This document shows positions 27,181 to 34,845 of a stretch of DNA of 64,000 bases, piece by piece. Numbering within the stretch: the first letter of the stretch is position 1; each line of letters starts with the position of its first letter. Location of the stretch: contig JARYIJ010000001.1 of the NCBI GenBank assembly GCA_029980465.1, positions 372,001-436,000 on the forward strand. The letters are read 5' to 3'. The notes under the pieces were generated by a model, which saw only the letters and a program-made list of their open reading frames with translations, was not told where the DNA came from and did no database searches. Position numbers and translations under genes: made by a program. This stretch comes from Pseudolabrys sp. (GTDB taxonomy: Bacteria > Pseudomonadota > Alphaproteobacteria > Rhizobiales > Xanthobacteraceae).

Positions 27181-27852
27181 ATGGCCAGACGCTCCGCCCG
27201 TCCCGACACCGCCTCCGGCATCACCGCGCGCCTGCGCGACGCGATCACGCGCGGCCGCCTGACGCCGAACGAGCGGCTGGTCGAGGCCGACTTGGCCGGC
27301 CGGTACGGCGTCAACCGCGCCCATGTCCGCACCGCGCTGGCGATGCTCGACCAGGAAGGCCTGGTGGTGCGCGAGCGCAACCGCGGCGCCCGGGTGCGCG
27401 CCATCAGCGACGCCGAGGCGCTGGAGATCGCGGAGACGCGCCTCGCCATCGAGGCGATGGTGGCGCGGCAGGCGGCGGCGCGCGTCACCGCGGCGGACCG
27501 CAAGACGCTGCGCACGATCGAAGCCGACATGTGCGCGGCGGTGGCCGGCGAAGACTATTCGCGCTTCTCCCGATGCAACGCGACGCTGCACGGCGAAATC
27601 CGCCGCATCGCCGGCAACTCCACCGCGGCGCGCATTCTCGACACGCTGAAATCCCATCTGGTGCGGCTGCAATACCGCGTCATTCTCCTGCCCGGCCGTC
27701 CGCAGACATCGCTCGCCGAGCATCGCGCCATCATCGGCGCGCTGTGCAAGGGCGACGCCGACGCGGCGGAAGCCGCCATGCGGCGGCATCTCACCAGCTT
27801 CACGCGCCTGCTCAAGCACGCCATCGCGGCCGCCGCTCATGGCGGCTTCTGA
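27181..27852 (+). CDS. GntR-family regulator, FCD (FadR-type) subfamily
   Basis: 223 residues from the ATG giving MARRSARPDTASGITAR. The N-terminal winged helix-turn-helix (about residues 10-75) contains NERLVEADLAGRYGVNRAHV and EGLVVRERNRGARV. The C-terminal FCD ligand domain has conserved metal/ligand-site residues (FSRCNATLHGEIRRIAGN; ASLAEH-like TSLAEHRAIIGAL; AMRRHLTSF). Such regulators usually repress neighbouring acid-catabolism genes until a pathway intermediate binds. It probably controls itself, the divergent Pht5-like gene and the ring-fission genes starting 28 bases downstream. Confidence 0.92.
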   Translation: MARRSARPDTASGITARLRDAITRGRLTPNERLVEADLAGRYGVNRAHVRTALAMLDQEGLVVRERNRGARVRAISDAEALEIAETRLAIEAMVARQAAARVTAADRKTLRTIEADMCAAVAGEDYSRFSRCNATLHGEIRRIAGNSTAARILDTLKSHLVRLQYRVILLPGRPQTSLAEHRAIIGALCKGDADAAEAAMRRHLTSFTRLLKHAIAAAAHGGF

Positions 27853-27880
27853 CACACGAACAATGACATAAGGAGGACCC

Positions 27881-28603
27881 ATGGCGGACCATAAGACCGG
27901 CCTCGTCATCACCGCGCACCCCGGCGACTTCGTCTGGCGCGCCGGCGGCGCCATCGCGCTGCATGCCAGGCGCAGCTACCGCATGAAGATCGTCTGCCTG
28001 TCGTTTGGCGAGCGCGGCGAGAGCCAGTTCGCCTGGAAAGAGCCCGGCGCGACGCTCGAGAAGGTGAAGGCCGGCCGCAAGGACGAGGCCGAACGCGCGG
28101 CGAAGCTGCTTGGCGCCGAGATCGAGTTCTTCGACTGCGGCGACTATCCGCTGCGCCTCACCGAGGCGCATTTCGACCGCATGGTCGACATCTACCGCGA
28201 GACCAATCCGGCCTTCGTGCTGACCCACGCGCTCGAAGACCCGTACAATTTCGACCATCCGAGCGCCGCGCATTTCGCGCAGGAGACGCGCGTGGTCGCG
28301 CAGGCGATGGGCCACAAGCCCGGCGCGAAATACAAATATTCCGCCCCGCCCGTGTACCTGTTCGAGCCGCACCAGCCCGAGCAGTGCAACTACAGGCCGA
28401 GCCTCATCCTCAAGATCGACGAGGTGTGGGAGCAGAAATACAGGGCGTTCGAAATTCTCGCCGCGCAGAAGCACCTCTGGCACTATTACGAGCGCGTCGC
28501 GCTCAATCGCGGCATCCAGGGCGCCCGCAACACCGGCGTGCCGATGACCTACGGCGAGGCCTATCAGGAAATCTTCCCGCGTGTCGCAATGGAGCTCGGA
28601 TGA
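27881..28603 (+). CDS. galB: PIG-L/LmbE-type metal hydratase, 4-oxalomesaconate hydratase-like
   Basis: 240 residues. A strong ribosome site (AAGGAGG, 5 bases upstream) supports the start MADHKTGLVITAHPGDF. Zinc-site motifs of the PIG-L fold are AHPGDFVWRAGGAIA near residue 12 and HPSAAHFAQETR. The HPGDFVWRAGGA form is shared with GalB of the gallate pathway, which hydrates 4-oxalomesaconate to 4-carboxy-4-hydroxy-2-oxoadipate. Presence of a GalC/LigK-type aldolase gene two positions on supports this. Symbol assigned by resemblance and context. It overlaps the GST gene by 4 bases (ATGA). Confidence 0.8.
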   Translation: MADHKTGLVITAHPGDFVWRAGGAIALHARRSYRMKIVCLSFGERGESQFAWKEPGATLEKVKAGRKDEAERAAKLLGAEIEFFDCGDYPLRLTEAHFDRMVDIYRETNPAFVLTHALEDPYNFDHPSAAHFAQETRVVAQAMGHKPGAKYKYSAPPVYLFEPHQPEQCNYRPSLILKIDEVWEQKYRAFEILAAQKHLWHYYERVALNRGIQGARNTGVPMTYGEAYQEIFPRVAMELG

Positions 28604-29223
28604 CCCTGAAATTCTATTACGCGCCGCACACCTGCTCGCTCGCTTCGCATATTGCGCTCGAAGAAGCCGGTGCCGACTACGAGGCAATCCGCCTGAGCTT
28701 CGCCAACGAAGACCAGCGCAAGCCGGGCTATCTTAAAATCAATCCGAAAGCGCGGGTGCCGGCGCTGGTCACGCCGCGCGGCGTGCTGACAGAGACGCCG
28801 GCCCTCCTCGTCTACATTGCGCAGAGCTATCCGAAAGCGGGGCTCGCGCCGCTGGACGACCCGTTTGCCCTTGGAGAAATGCAGGCCTTCAACAGCTACC
28901 TGTGCTCGACGGTCCATATCGCGCATGCGCACCGCATGCGCTTCTATCGCTGGGCCGACGACCCGGCCGCGCACGAGGCGATGAAGAAAAAAGTGCCGCA
29001 GTCGGTCGGCGAGGCCTTCGCGCTGATCGAGAACGGCATGCTGCGCGGCCCCTGGGTCATGGGCGACACCTACTCGATCTGCGACATGTATCTTTTCACG
29101 CTGGCGCAGTGGCTTGAGGCCGACAGCGTCGACATCACGAAGCTGCCTCGGGTGATCGACCACCGCGCGCGGATGGCAGCGCGCCCCATAGTGCAGAAGG
29201 TCATCGCGGAAGAGACGCGCTGA
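28600..29223 (+). CDS. Glutathione S-transferase family protein
   Basis: 207 residues from the ATG overlapping the upstream stop. The N-terminal thioredoxin-fold domain (MTLKFYYAPHTCSLASHIAL) has the CSLA-type active-site segment seen in bacterial beta-class GSTs, with NPKARVPALVT (cis-Pro) and TETPALLVYIAQ (glutathione-binding Glu/Thr). The helical C-terminal domain follows. Inside a ring-fission operon it could be a maleylpyruvate/fumarylpyruvate-type isomerase or a thioether-cleaving enzyme; this is inference. Confidence 0.88.
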   Translation: MTLKFYYAPHTCSLASHIALEEAGADYEAIRLSFANEDQRKPGYLKINPKARVPALVTPRGVLTETPALLVYIAQSYPKAGLAPLDDPFALGEMQAFNSYLCSTVHIAHAHRMRFYRWADDPAAHEAMKKKVPQSVGEAFALIENGMLRGPWVMGDTYSICDMYLFTLAQWLEADSVDITKLPRVIDHRARMAARPIVQKVIAEETR

Positions 29224-29256
29224 AGGCCACCTTGTCATTTTGACCGGAGATTTCCC

Positions 29257-29949
29257 ATGAAAACCGTCGTCGTCCGCAACATCAAACGCGCCGATGCCAC
29301 GGCGCTTGCGACTTTCGAGAAGCTCGGCGCATCGACCGTGCACGAGGCGCTGGGCCGCTATCAGTTGATGAAACCCTATATGCGTCCAGTCTGGGCCGGC
29401 GCATCGATTGCGGGTCCTGCGGTCACCGTACTCGCTCAGCCTGGCGACAACTGGATGCTCCATGTCGCCATCGAGCAGTGCAAACCCGGCGATATCGTCG
29501 TGCTCGGCTGCACCGCCGACAACACCGACGGCATGATCGGCGACCTGATCGCCACATCGTTGAAAGCGCGCGGGGTGAAAGGCGTCGTCATGGACGCTGG
29601 CTGCCGTGACGTGGCGGCGCTCAAGGAGATGGGCTTCCCGATCTGGTCCCGCGCGATCTCCTCAAAAGGCACGGTCAAGTCTACCCTGGGCTCGGTGAAC
29701 ATCCCCGTGGTTTGCGCGGGCGTTTATGTCGAGCCTGGCGACGCGGTGGTGGCGGACGATGACGGCGTCGTGGTGGTGCCGAAGAAATATGTCGCCGAGA
29801 CCGCGGCGAAGGCGCAGAAGCGCTTCGACGACGAGGACGCCAAGCGCAAGCGCCTCGCCGCCGGCGAGCTCGGCCTCGACATGTACAACATGCGTGAGCC
29901 GCTCAAGAAGGCCGGATTGATCTATGTCGACAATCCGGAGGACGTTTAG
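29257..29949 (+). CDS. ligK: 4-carboxy-4-hydroxy-2-oxoadipate aldolase-like (RraA fold)
   Basis: 230 residues, the size of GalC/LigK/ProA aldolases. Diagnostic segments are STVHEALGRYQLMKPYMRPV, GCTADNTDGMIGDLIATSLK and VVMDAGCRDVAALKEMGFPIW, which carry the Arg and Asp of the pyruvate- and metal-binding site. The enzyme splits 4-carboxy-4-hydroxy-2-oxoadipate into pyruvate and oxaloacetate, the last step of protocatechuate 4,5-cleavage and gallate pathways, and fits the GalB-like gene upstream. The alternative is another RraA-like aldolase; the CHA-aldolase type is favoured. Confidence 0.87.
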   Translation: MKTVVVRNIKRADATALATFEKLGASTVHEALGRYQLMKPYMRPVWAGASIAGPAVTVLAQPGDNWMLHVAIEQCKPGDIVVLGCTADNTDGMIGDLIATSLKARGVKGVVMDAGCRDVAALKEMGFPIWSRAISSKGTVKSTLGSVNIPVVCAGVYVEPGDAVVADDDGVVVVPKKYVAETAAKAQKRFDDEDAKRKRLAAGELGLDMYNMREPLKKAGLIYVDNPEDV

Positions 29950-29975
29950 ACAACAATCCGCGTGTGCTTGGGCCG

Positions 29976-30050
29976 TCATGGCCGGGCTTGTCCCGGCCAT
30001 TCACGCCTTTAAAAGCAAGACGTGGATGCCCGGCACGAGGCCGGGCATGA
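29976..30050. repeat. Paired REP-like palindromes inside the catabolic operon
   Basis: Two perfect 9-base hairpins with 5-base loops: ATGGCCGGG-CTTGT-CCCGGCCAT (29978-30000) and ATGCCCGGC-ACGAG-GCCGGGCAT (30026-30048), flanked by GTC/GAC. This is the familiar alphaproteobacterial intergenic palindrome, whose translation gives MPGLVPGIHV-like peptides. Confidence 0.8.
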
Positions 30051-30072
30051 CGAAGGAAAGCCCCTGCAAGTC

Positions 30073-31032
30073 ATGACCACCGAACCTAATATGGACATCG
30101 CCCATCTCGGCCATCTCGAGATGTTCACGCCGACATTCGAGAAGAGCGCGCGCTTCTTCATCGACGTCATGGGCATGACCCAGAGCGGCGAGAAAGGCGA
30201 CAGCATCTATCTGCGCGCCTATGACGACTACGAGCGCTACACGCTCAAGCTCACCGCGTCGAAGAGCAACGGCATGGGCCATGTCGCCTATCGCTGCCGC
30301 TCGCCGCAGGCGCTAGAGCGCCGCGCCGCCGCGCTCAAGGGCTCCGGCTTCGACGTCGGCTGGACCGACGGCGACCTCGGCCACGGCAAGACCTTCGTCT
30401 GCAAGGACCCCGACGGCCACGTCATCGAGCTTTATTACGAGACCGAATGGTACGACCCGCCGCCGGACCAGAAGCCGGCGCTCAAGAACCAGGCGCAGAA
30501 ATTCCCGGGGCGCGGCTGCAACGTGCGCCGCCTCGACCACTGGAACGGGCTTGCCGTCAACATCTCCGAGTGCCGCCAGTTCTTCGAGCACTATCTCGGC
30601 TTCCGCCTCACCGAGCGCATCGTCATGAACGACGGCAGCGAGGCCGGCATCTGGTTGACGGCGACCAACAAGTCGTACGACTTCGCCTATACGCGCGACC
30701 ACACCGGCACGCCGGGCCGCTTCCACCACATCACCTACGCCTGCAACTCGCGCGAGGAGATCCTGCTGGCGGCCGACGTGTTCCTCGAGAACGGCATTTT
30801 CATCGAGACCGGCCCGCACAAGCACGCGATCCAGCAGACCTTCTTCCTCTACGTCTACGAGCCGGGCGGCAACCGCGTCGAGGTGGCGAACGCCAGCGCC
30901 AAGCTGATCCTCGCGCCGGACTGGAAGCCGATCACCTGGACCGAGGACGAGCGCAAGAAGGGACAGGCCTGGGGGCTCAAGACCATCGAGTCGTTCCACA
31001 CCCACGGCACGCCGGTCGTCGCGCATAAATAG
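30073..31032 (+). CDS. Extradiol (catechol 2,3-dioxygenase-type) ring-cleavage dioxygenase
   Basis: 319 residues with two VOC domains, the size of type I extradiol dioxygenases. Iron ligands of the C-terminal domain are visible: His in RRLDHWNGLAVN, His in GRFHHITYACN, and Glu in GGNRVEVANA. AYDDYERYTLKLTASKSNG is typical of catechol 2,3-dioxygenases. I chose ATG 30073; an internal ATG at 30091 (MDIAHLGHLEMF) is also possible. The gene follows the ligK-like gene after a REP-like repeat. The organism may cleave a catechol or a hydroxylated phthalate-type ring with it; the substrate is not defined. Confidence 0.88.
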   Translation: MTTEPNMDIAHLGHLEMFTPTFEKSARFFIDVMGMTQSGEKGDSIYLRAYDDYERYTLKLTASKSNGMGHVAYRCRSPQALERRAAALKGSGFDVGWTDGDLGHGKTFVCKDPDGHVIELYYETEWYDPPPDQKPALKNQAQKFPGRGCNVRRLDHWNGLAVNISECRQFFEHYLGFRLTERIVMNDGSEAGIWLTATNKSYDFAYTRDHTGTPGRFHHITYACNSREEILLAADVFLENGIFIETGPHKHAIQQTFFLYVYEPGGNRVEVANASAKLILAPDWKPITWTEDERKKGQAWGLKTIESFHTHGTPVVAHK

Positions 31033-31034
31033 GA

Positions 31035-31190
31035 GTCAAGGCAGCTCGGCGTACTCACTCCCTCGAGGCGATCGCCGCGCGGCACCGGGAGATGGGCGCG
31101 ATCGGCAAGGGGCCAAGCGTGCGCGAGGCGAACAAGAAAGGCCGCGTCGCGCTGCTGCAGACCGTCAGCGAGGCGAAGGCGAAACGTTAA
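31035..31190 (+). pseudogene. Possible remnant of a gene 3' end
   Basis: An open frame with no usable start (an in-frame TAA lies just upstream at 31026-31028) reads HSLEAIAARHREMGAIG, then SVREANKKGRVALLQTVSEA, and ends at TAA. The composition is protein-like, with alternating charged and aliphatic residues. It directly follows the dioxygenase stop. I do not recognise the family. It could equally be a chance open frame. Confidence 0.3.
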
Positions 31191-31193
31191 TTT

Positions 31194-31541
31194 CTATTCG
31201 TGCGTAGCCTTGTGCACGACTTGCCACGCCTTCATCTGCGCGATCTCCATCTCCTGCGCCTTGACGATGTCTTCGGCGAGTTTCCGGATCTGCGGATCCT
31301 TGCCGTACTGCAGCTCGACCTTGGCCATGTCGATCGCGCCTTGATGGTGCGGGATCATCATCATGACAAAATCCTTGTCGGCATCGCCGGTCATTGGCTG
31401 GTGCATGCCATCCATCATCTTCATGTCGGCATCCATCAACGCCTTTTGAGCCGCGCCATCATGGGCCGTGTGGTCCTGCGCCGCGATCGCGACCGGAAGC
31501 GCGATGAGCGCAGCCGCCGCGACAATGATTCGAATAGTCAT
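31194..31541 (-). CDS. DUF305-family secreted protein
   Basis: 115 residues from the ATG giving [18 protein letters not shown], a clear signal peptide cleaved near IAAQ. The mature part has the DUF305 pattern: Met-rich [11 protein letters not shown], then [20 protein letters not shown] with the paired His, and EIAQMKAWQ near the end. DUF305 proteins are small periplasmic helical proteins often found with copper-handling genes; the Met/His clusters fit metal binding, but no copper genes are adjacent. Confidence 0.9.
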   Translation of the reverse strand: MTIRIIVAAAALIALPVAIAAQDHTAHDGAAQKALMDADMKMMDGMHQPMTGDADKDFVMMMIPHHQGAIDMAKVELQYGKDPQIRKLAEDIVKAQEMEIAQMKAWQVVHKATHE

Positions 31542-31618
31542 GAGTCGCTCCCTTGAGTTGTCCGATAACCACGAAACAATTGCAGCGAAAAAAAGACGCA
31601 TCTGTCCCGCACAGGCAA

Positions 31619-31646
31619 ACGGGCCGCTGAGACTTCAGCGGCCCGT
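31619..31646 (-). terminator. Perfect 12-base hairpin after the orphan binding-protein gene
   Basis: ACGGGCCGCTGA-GACT-TCAGCGGCCCGT lies 52 bases past the stop of the minus-strand gene ending at 31699. On that strand a short TTT follows, so it may act as an intrinsic terminator. Confidence 0.65.
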
Positions 31647-31698
31647 CGCAACACCCGGCACTGCGATATCGAGACCGACGCCGGCCCGCCAGCGCGCG

Positions 31699-32661
31699 CT
31701 ATTTCTTGCGTGGCGGAATCTGGATGAACTCCGCGAGCTGCTCCTTGGTCAGGGGCTTCTCGAGGAATTTCAGCTTTACGGCGTCGCGCACCGCGCCGTC
31801 GAGATCGGCCATGTGATCGGTCTGCACCGTCGACTTCGGCTGGAATTCGGCGATGTTCTGATCGATGAACTCCATCGGCACGTGCGTCTTCTCGGAGTAC
31901 ATCTGCTTGGCCTTGGGATCCGAGTACATCCAGTCGATCGCCTCGCGATAGCCGTCGACGAAGCGCATGATGGCGTCGTGCTTCTCCTTCAGCGCGTTGG
32001 CGTTGACGATGATGGAGCGGACGGTCTGGCCCTTGAGCGAGGGCACGTCGCTGCCGCGGGCGATGATGCGGATCTTGCCTTCCTTCATTTCCTTGAGGCC
32101 GAACGGCGGCGCCGCCCAGCCGATCGTCACCTGGCCCGACATGACCGCCGTCAACGTCGGCGCCGGACTGCCGGTCTTGGTCGGCGTCGCCTTGGCGCCG
32201 AGCTCCTGCACGAACGCCAGCACGATATTGTTCGAGCTCGAGCCCGACGTCGAATAGGCGATGGTGTCGCTCGGCTTGGTGTCCTTCAGCGACTTGATCG
32301 GCGAGTCGGCCTTCACGTACCAGTACAGGTCGCTGGTGCCGGTGAAGGCCGGCAGCAGGATGCGCACCGGCGCGCCCTTCGAGAACGCGCGCATGGCGCC
32401 GGCGACGCCGACGCCCGCGCCGAGGTCGGCGCTGCCCGACACCACCGCCTGGATGGTCTCGCCGGCGCCCGAGCTGCCGGTCGCTTCGATGTTGAGGCCG
32501 TGCTTCTTGAAGATGCCCTCGGCCGCACCGAGCGTCGGCGCCTGGTTCTCCCAGTTGTTGATCTGGCCGATGACGATCTTCAGCGTGTCTTCGGCCGAAG
32601 CCGGGCCGGCGGCGAACGACAGCGCAGCCGCAAGAGCGAGCGCGGAGGCAGCAAGCCTCAT
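31699..32661 (-). CDS. ABC-type substrate-binding protein (SsuA/NMT1-like), orphan
   Basis: 320 residues from the ATG giving MRLAASALALAAALSFAA, a signal peptide ending near ASAED. It is a type II periplasmic-binding fold: LKIVIGQINNWENQAPTLG, then GAGETIQAVVSGSADLGAG, and an IAYSTSGSSSNNIVLAF segment. Relatives bind sulfonates, nitrate, taurine, thiamine precursors or aromatic acids. No ATPase or permease gene is adjacent. It lies downstream of the class II aldolase gene on the same strand with a gap of about 115 bases. Ligand unknown. Confidence 0.88.
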   Translation of the reverse strand: MRLAASALALAAALSFAAGPASAEDTLKIVIGQINNWENQAPTLGAAEGIFKKHGLNIEATGSSGAGETIQAVVSGSADLGAGVGVAGAMRAFSKGAPVRILLPAFTGTSDLYWYVKADSPIKSLKDTKPSDTIAYSTSGSSSNNIVLAFVQELGAKATPTKTGSPAPTLTAVMSGQVTIGWAAPPFGLKEMKEGKIRIIARGSDVPSLKGQTVRSIIVNANALKEKHDAIMRFVDGYREAIDWMYSDPKAKQMYSEKTHVPMEFIDQNIAEFQPKSTVQTDHMADLDGAVRDAVKLKFLEKPLTKEQLAEFIQIPPRKK

Positions 32662-32777
32662 GGTGTAATCCTCCCTTGTGTGATCCGGCCGCTCTTTCAC
32701 GAGCGGCGGCCGGTTTGATGCAGTCCATTCAACACGAAACGGCATGGCGACGGAAGTGGACTGCCCCCCTGCCCATG

Positions 32778-33515
32778 CTAGCCACGCGGCTTCGGCAGCG
32801 AACCGGCTTTGTCGAGATGACGAGTCCAGAGCTCCCACGACCGTGACAGGCCGGTAGTGCCGGTCGCGAGATTGAAGGCGAGCTTGGCCTCGCCGGCCGA
32901 CAACGGCCCGACCGCGCCCGCCGCCGCGGCGGCAATCTGGTATTGCGCGTTGAGATGCGAGAACACGCAGCGGAACACCACCTCGCGGACACCGGTGCCG
33001 ACCGCAGTAACACCGTGGCGGTTCATGAGCACCATCCAGTGCTGGCCAAGACGCTTCGCCAAAGAGGCGCCCTCCTCGGGTTTCACCACCAGCAAATTGG
33101 TGTCGCCGAACTCGGCGCGCTGATCCCAGAACGGCGGATGCACGCCGCCGACCGCGCCGAGATGAAACACCGGGACGTAGTCGATGCCGGTGATGACCAG
33201 CGGCATGAAGGCGGGCGAGTGATGGTGGCAAACCGCCATGACATCGGGCCGGGCCTTGTAGATTTCGCCGTGGATCACGCGCTCGGAATATTGCGGGATG
33301 TCGGTCGCCTGCACCGGCGTGGAGTCGAGCGTGTACTCGATGAAGTCCTCCGGCTCGACCAGTTCCGGCGCGCGCGAACGCGACAGGAAATAGCGCTGCG
33401 GGTCGCTCGGGTGGCGTGCGCTGACGTGACCGAAGGCATCGAGCACGCCCTTGTCGGCGAGCATGCGGTTGGCGAGTGCAAGATCGTAGCGAAGGTCGGC
33501 AAGGGCATCGGCCAC
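32778..33515 (-). CDS. Class II aldolase/adducin-family protein
   Basis: 245 residues. Zinc-binding His motifs of the fold are VMAVCHHHSPAFMP and, later, WMVLMNRHGVTAVG; VIHGEIYKARPDV precedes. Relatives include fuculose-phosphate aldolases and several ring-acid decarboxylases of aromatic pathways (for example 3,4-dihydroxyphthalate 2-decarboxylase types). Next to a ring-fission cluster and an orphan binding protein, a decarboxylase or aldolase acting on an aromatic-derived acid is plausible, but this is inference. Start ATG gives MADALADLRYDLALANRML. Confidence 0.85.
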   Translation of the reverse strand: MADALADLRYDLALANRMLADKGVLDAFGHVSARHPSDPQRYFLSRSRAPELVEPEDFIEYTLDSTPVQATDIPQYSERVIHGEIYKARPDVMAVCHHHSPAFMPLVITGIDYVPVFHLGAVGGVHPPFWDQRAEFGDTNLLVVKPEEGASLAKRLGQHWMVLMNRHGVTAVGTGVREVVFRCVFSHLNAQYQIAAAAAGAVGPLSAGEAKLAFNLATGTTGLSRSWELWTRHLDKAGSLPKPRG

Positions 33516-33765
33516 GGCATTTCCTCTCAGGCACGTTGATTGACGTTGGCCGCCTGGCGGCGGCGAAGCCGACTATAAATCAGCGCGGCAAGAGCCGTGC
33601 AACCGTGGGGCAGCGAGGTCACGGGCGGCGATCCCGCCGCGCCTATCCCTCTCCGTACCTCTGCCGACCTTCGGATCGACGGCAGGACGCGTCCCGCGGA
33701 AAACCGCCGGGCCGTTCCGCGGTCGCCTTGTTCGCGCTACAACGCGCTGGAAAGATCGGACCGGC

Positions 33766-34728
33766 ATGGATTCGAACCTCGACAGCGATCTGACCGCCTC
33801 CCGGGACGACGCCGGGGACGTGCCCGCGCGCCATCGGGCGTGGCGCTGGCCGCTCTCGATGGTGTTCGCCGTGGTGCTGCACGGCGGGGCCCTCGCCGCC
33901 CTGGTCGCAACCTGGTCGTCTCCGCTCGACGACGCGATGGACGGCGCCCCGGCCGTGCTGGTCGAGCTTGCGCCGGTGACGGCCGCTCCGGCTGTCCGGG
34001 CGCCGGACCTCGCACCCGGCCCGCTCGCGGCCGACAGCGATGCGCAACAGGACCCCAAGCAGCCCGCGAAGCCGGCCGAGGCATCGACCGATCCGGCGAC
34101 CGACGTCGCGAAACGTGACAAAACGGAAACCGAGCCAGCGAAAACCGACGCCGATACACTCACAGCGGGCGAGACGGCGAAGGCCGATGCGGCAGCCGAC
34201 ATGGCGAAGGCCGAGATGCCGCCGGTCCTCGTATCGGCGGCACCCGCCGATCCGGTGGTCCAGCCCGCGCCGGCCAAAACCGCTCAGGCGAAATCCGAGG
34301 AAGCGGCGCGCGCCGAGACGGAGCCGCCGTACAGGCCAAAACCACATCCGGCCTCGCGGACGGCGAGCCGCGCCAGCGCCCCGAGCAAGGCGGCCATGCA
34401 CGCGCGCGCCTCCGCGCCGGCGCCGGGCGCCGGGCGCAGCGATTCCGCCGTGCCGACGTGGCGCTCCGAGCTGGTGGCGCGCCTCGAGCGCAGCAAGCGG
34501 TACCCGCCGGACGCGCATGGCGACGCAGGCGTCGCGCTGCTCGCCTTCAGCGTCGACCATCACGGCGAGGTGCACGGCGCGCGCATCGCCCGCAGCTCCG
34601 GCTCGGCCGCGCTCGATCGCGAGACCTTGTCGCTGCTGACGCGCGCGCGGCCCCTGCCGCCGCCGCCCGCGGAGCTCGCCAGCGCGCGCATCGCGGTGAC
34701 GGTGCCGATCCGCTACGACGTGCGCTGA
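33766..34728 (+). CDS. TonB-like energy-transducing protein
   Basis: 320 residues. A single N-terminal membrane segment (WPLSMVFAVVLHGGALAALV, about residues 28-48) is followed by a long Ala/Pro/Lys/Glu-rich periplasmic stretch (about residues 60-220) and a C-terminal TonB domain (ARLERSKRYPPDAHGDAG, VDHHGEVHGARIARSSGS, ending VTVPIRYDVR). TonB couples the proton gradient through ExbB/ExbD to outer-membrane receptors. No exbB, exbD or receptor gene is near. The first bases of the gene contain GGATTCGAACC, a chance match to a tRNA T-arm. Confidence 0.88.
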   Translation: MDSNLDSDLTASRDDAGDVPARHRAWRWPLSMVFAVVLHGGALAALVATWSSPLDDAMDGAPAVLVELAPVTAAPAVRAPDLAPGPLAADSDAQQDPKQPAKPAEASTDPATDVAKRDKTETEPAKTDADTLTAGETAKADAAADMAKAEMPPVLVSAAPADPVVQPAPAKTAQAKSEEAARAETEPPYRPKPHPASRTASRASAPSKAAMHARASAPAPGAGRSDSAVPTWRSELVARLERSKRYPPDAHGDAGVALLAFSVDHHGEVHGARIARSSGSAALDRETLSLLTRARPLPPPPAELASARIAVTVPIRYDVR

Positions 34729-34845
34729 GAGTGTCGCACACCGCGCGGCCCGCGCCACCACCAACGGCCTGACACGGTCGCGATTTCCTGTGGACCTGCG
34801 GCCGGCGAGGTTCGGTTCACGCCGGCACGCTCGTACAATCGCGGC

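Noticed and set aside
30001..30282. Minus-strand frame giving a VMPGLVPGIHVLL-like peptide
   Set aside because: This peptide is the well-known spurious translation of the REP-like palindrome and the frame is antisense to the dioxygenase gene.
33770..33780. GGATTCGAACC, resembling a tRNA T-arm
   Set aside because: The five bases on either side do not form a T-stem on either strand, and no acceptor or anticodon arms follow. It is inside the start of the TonB-like gene.
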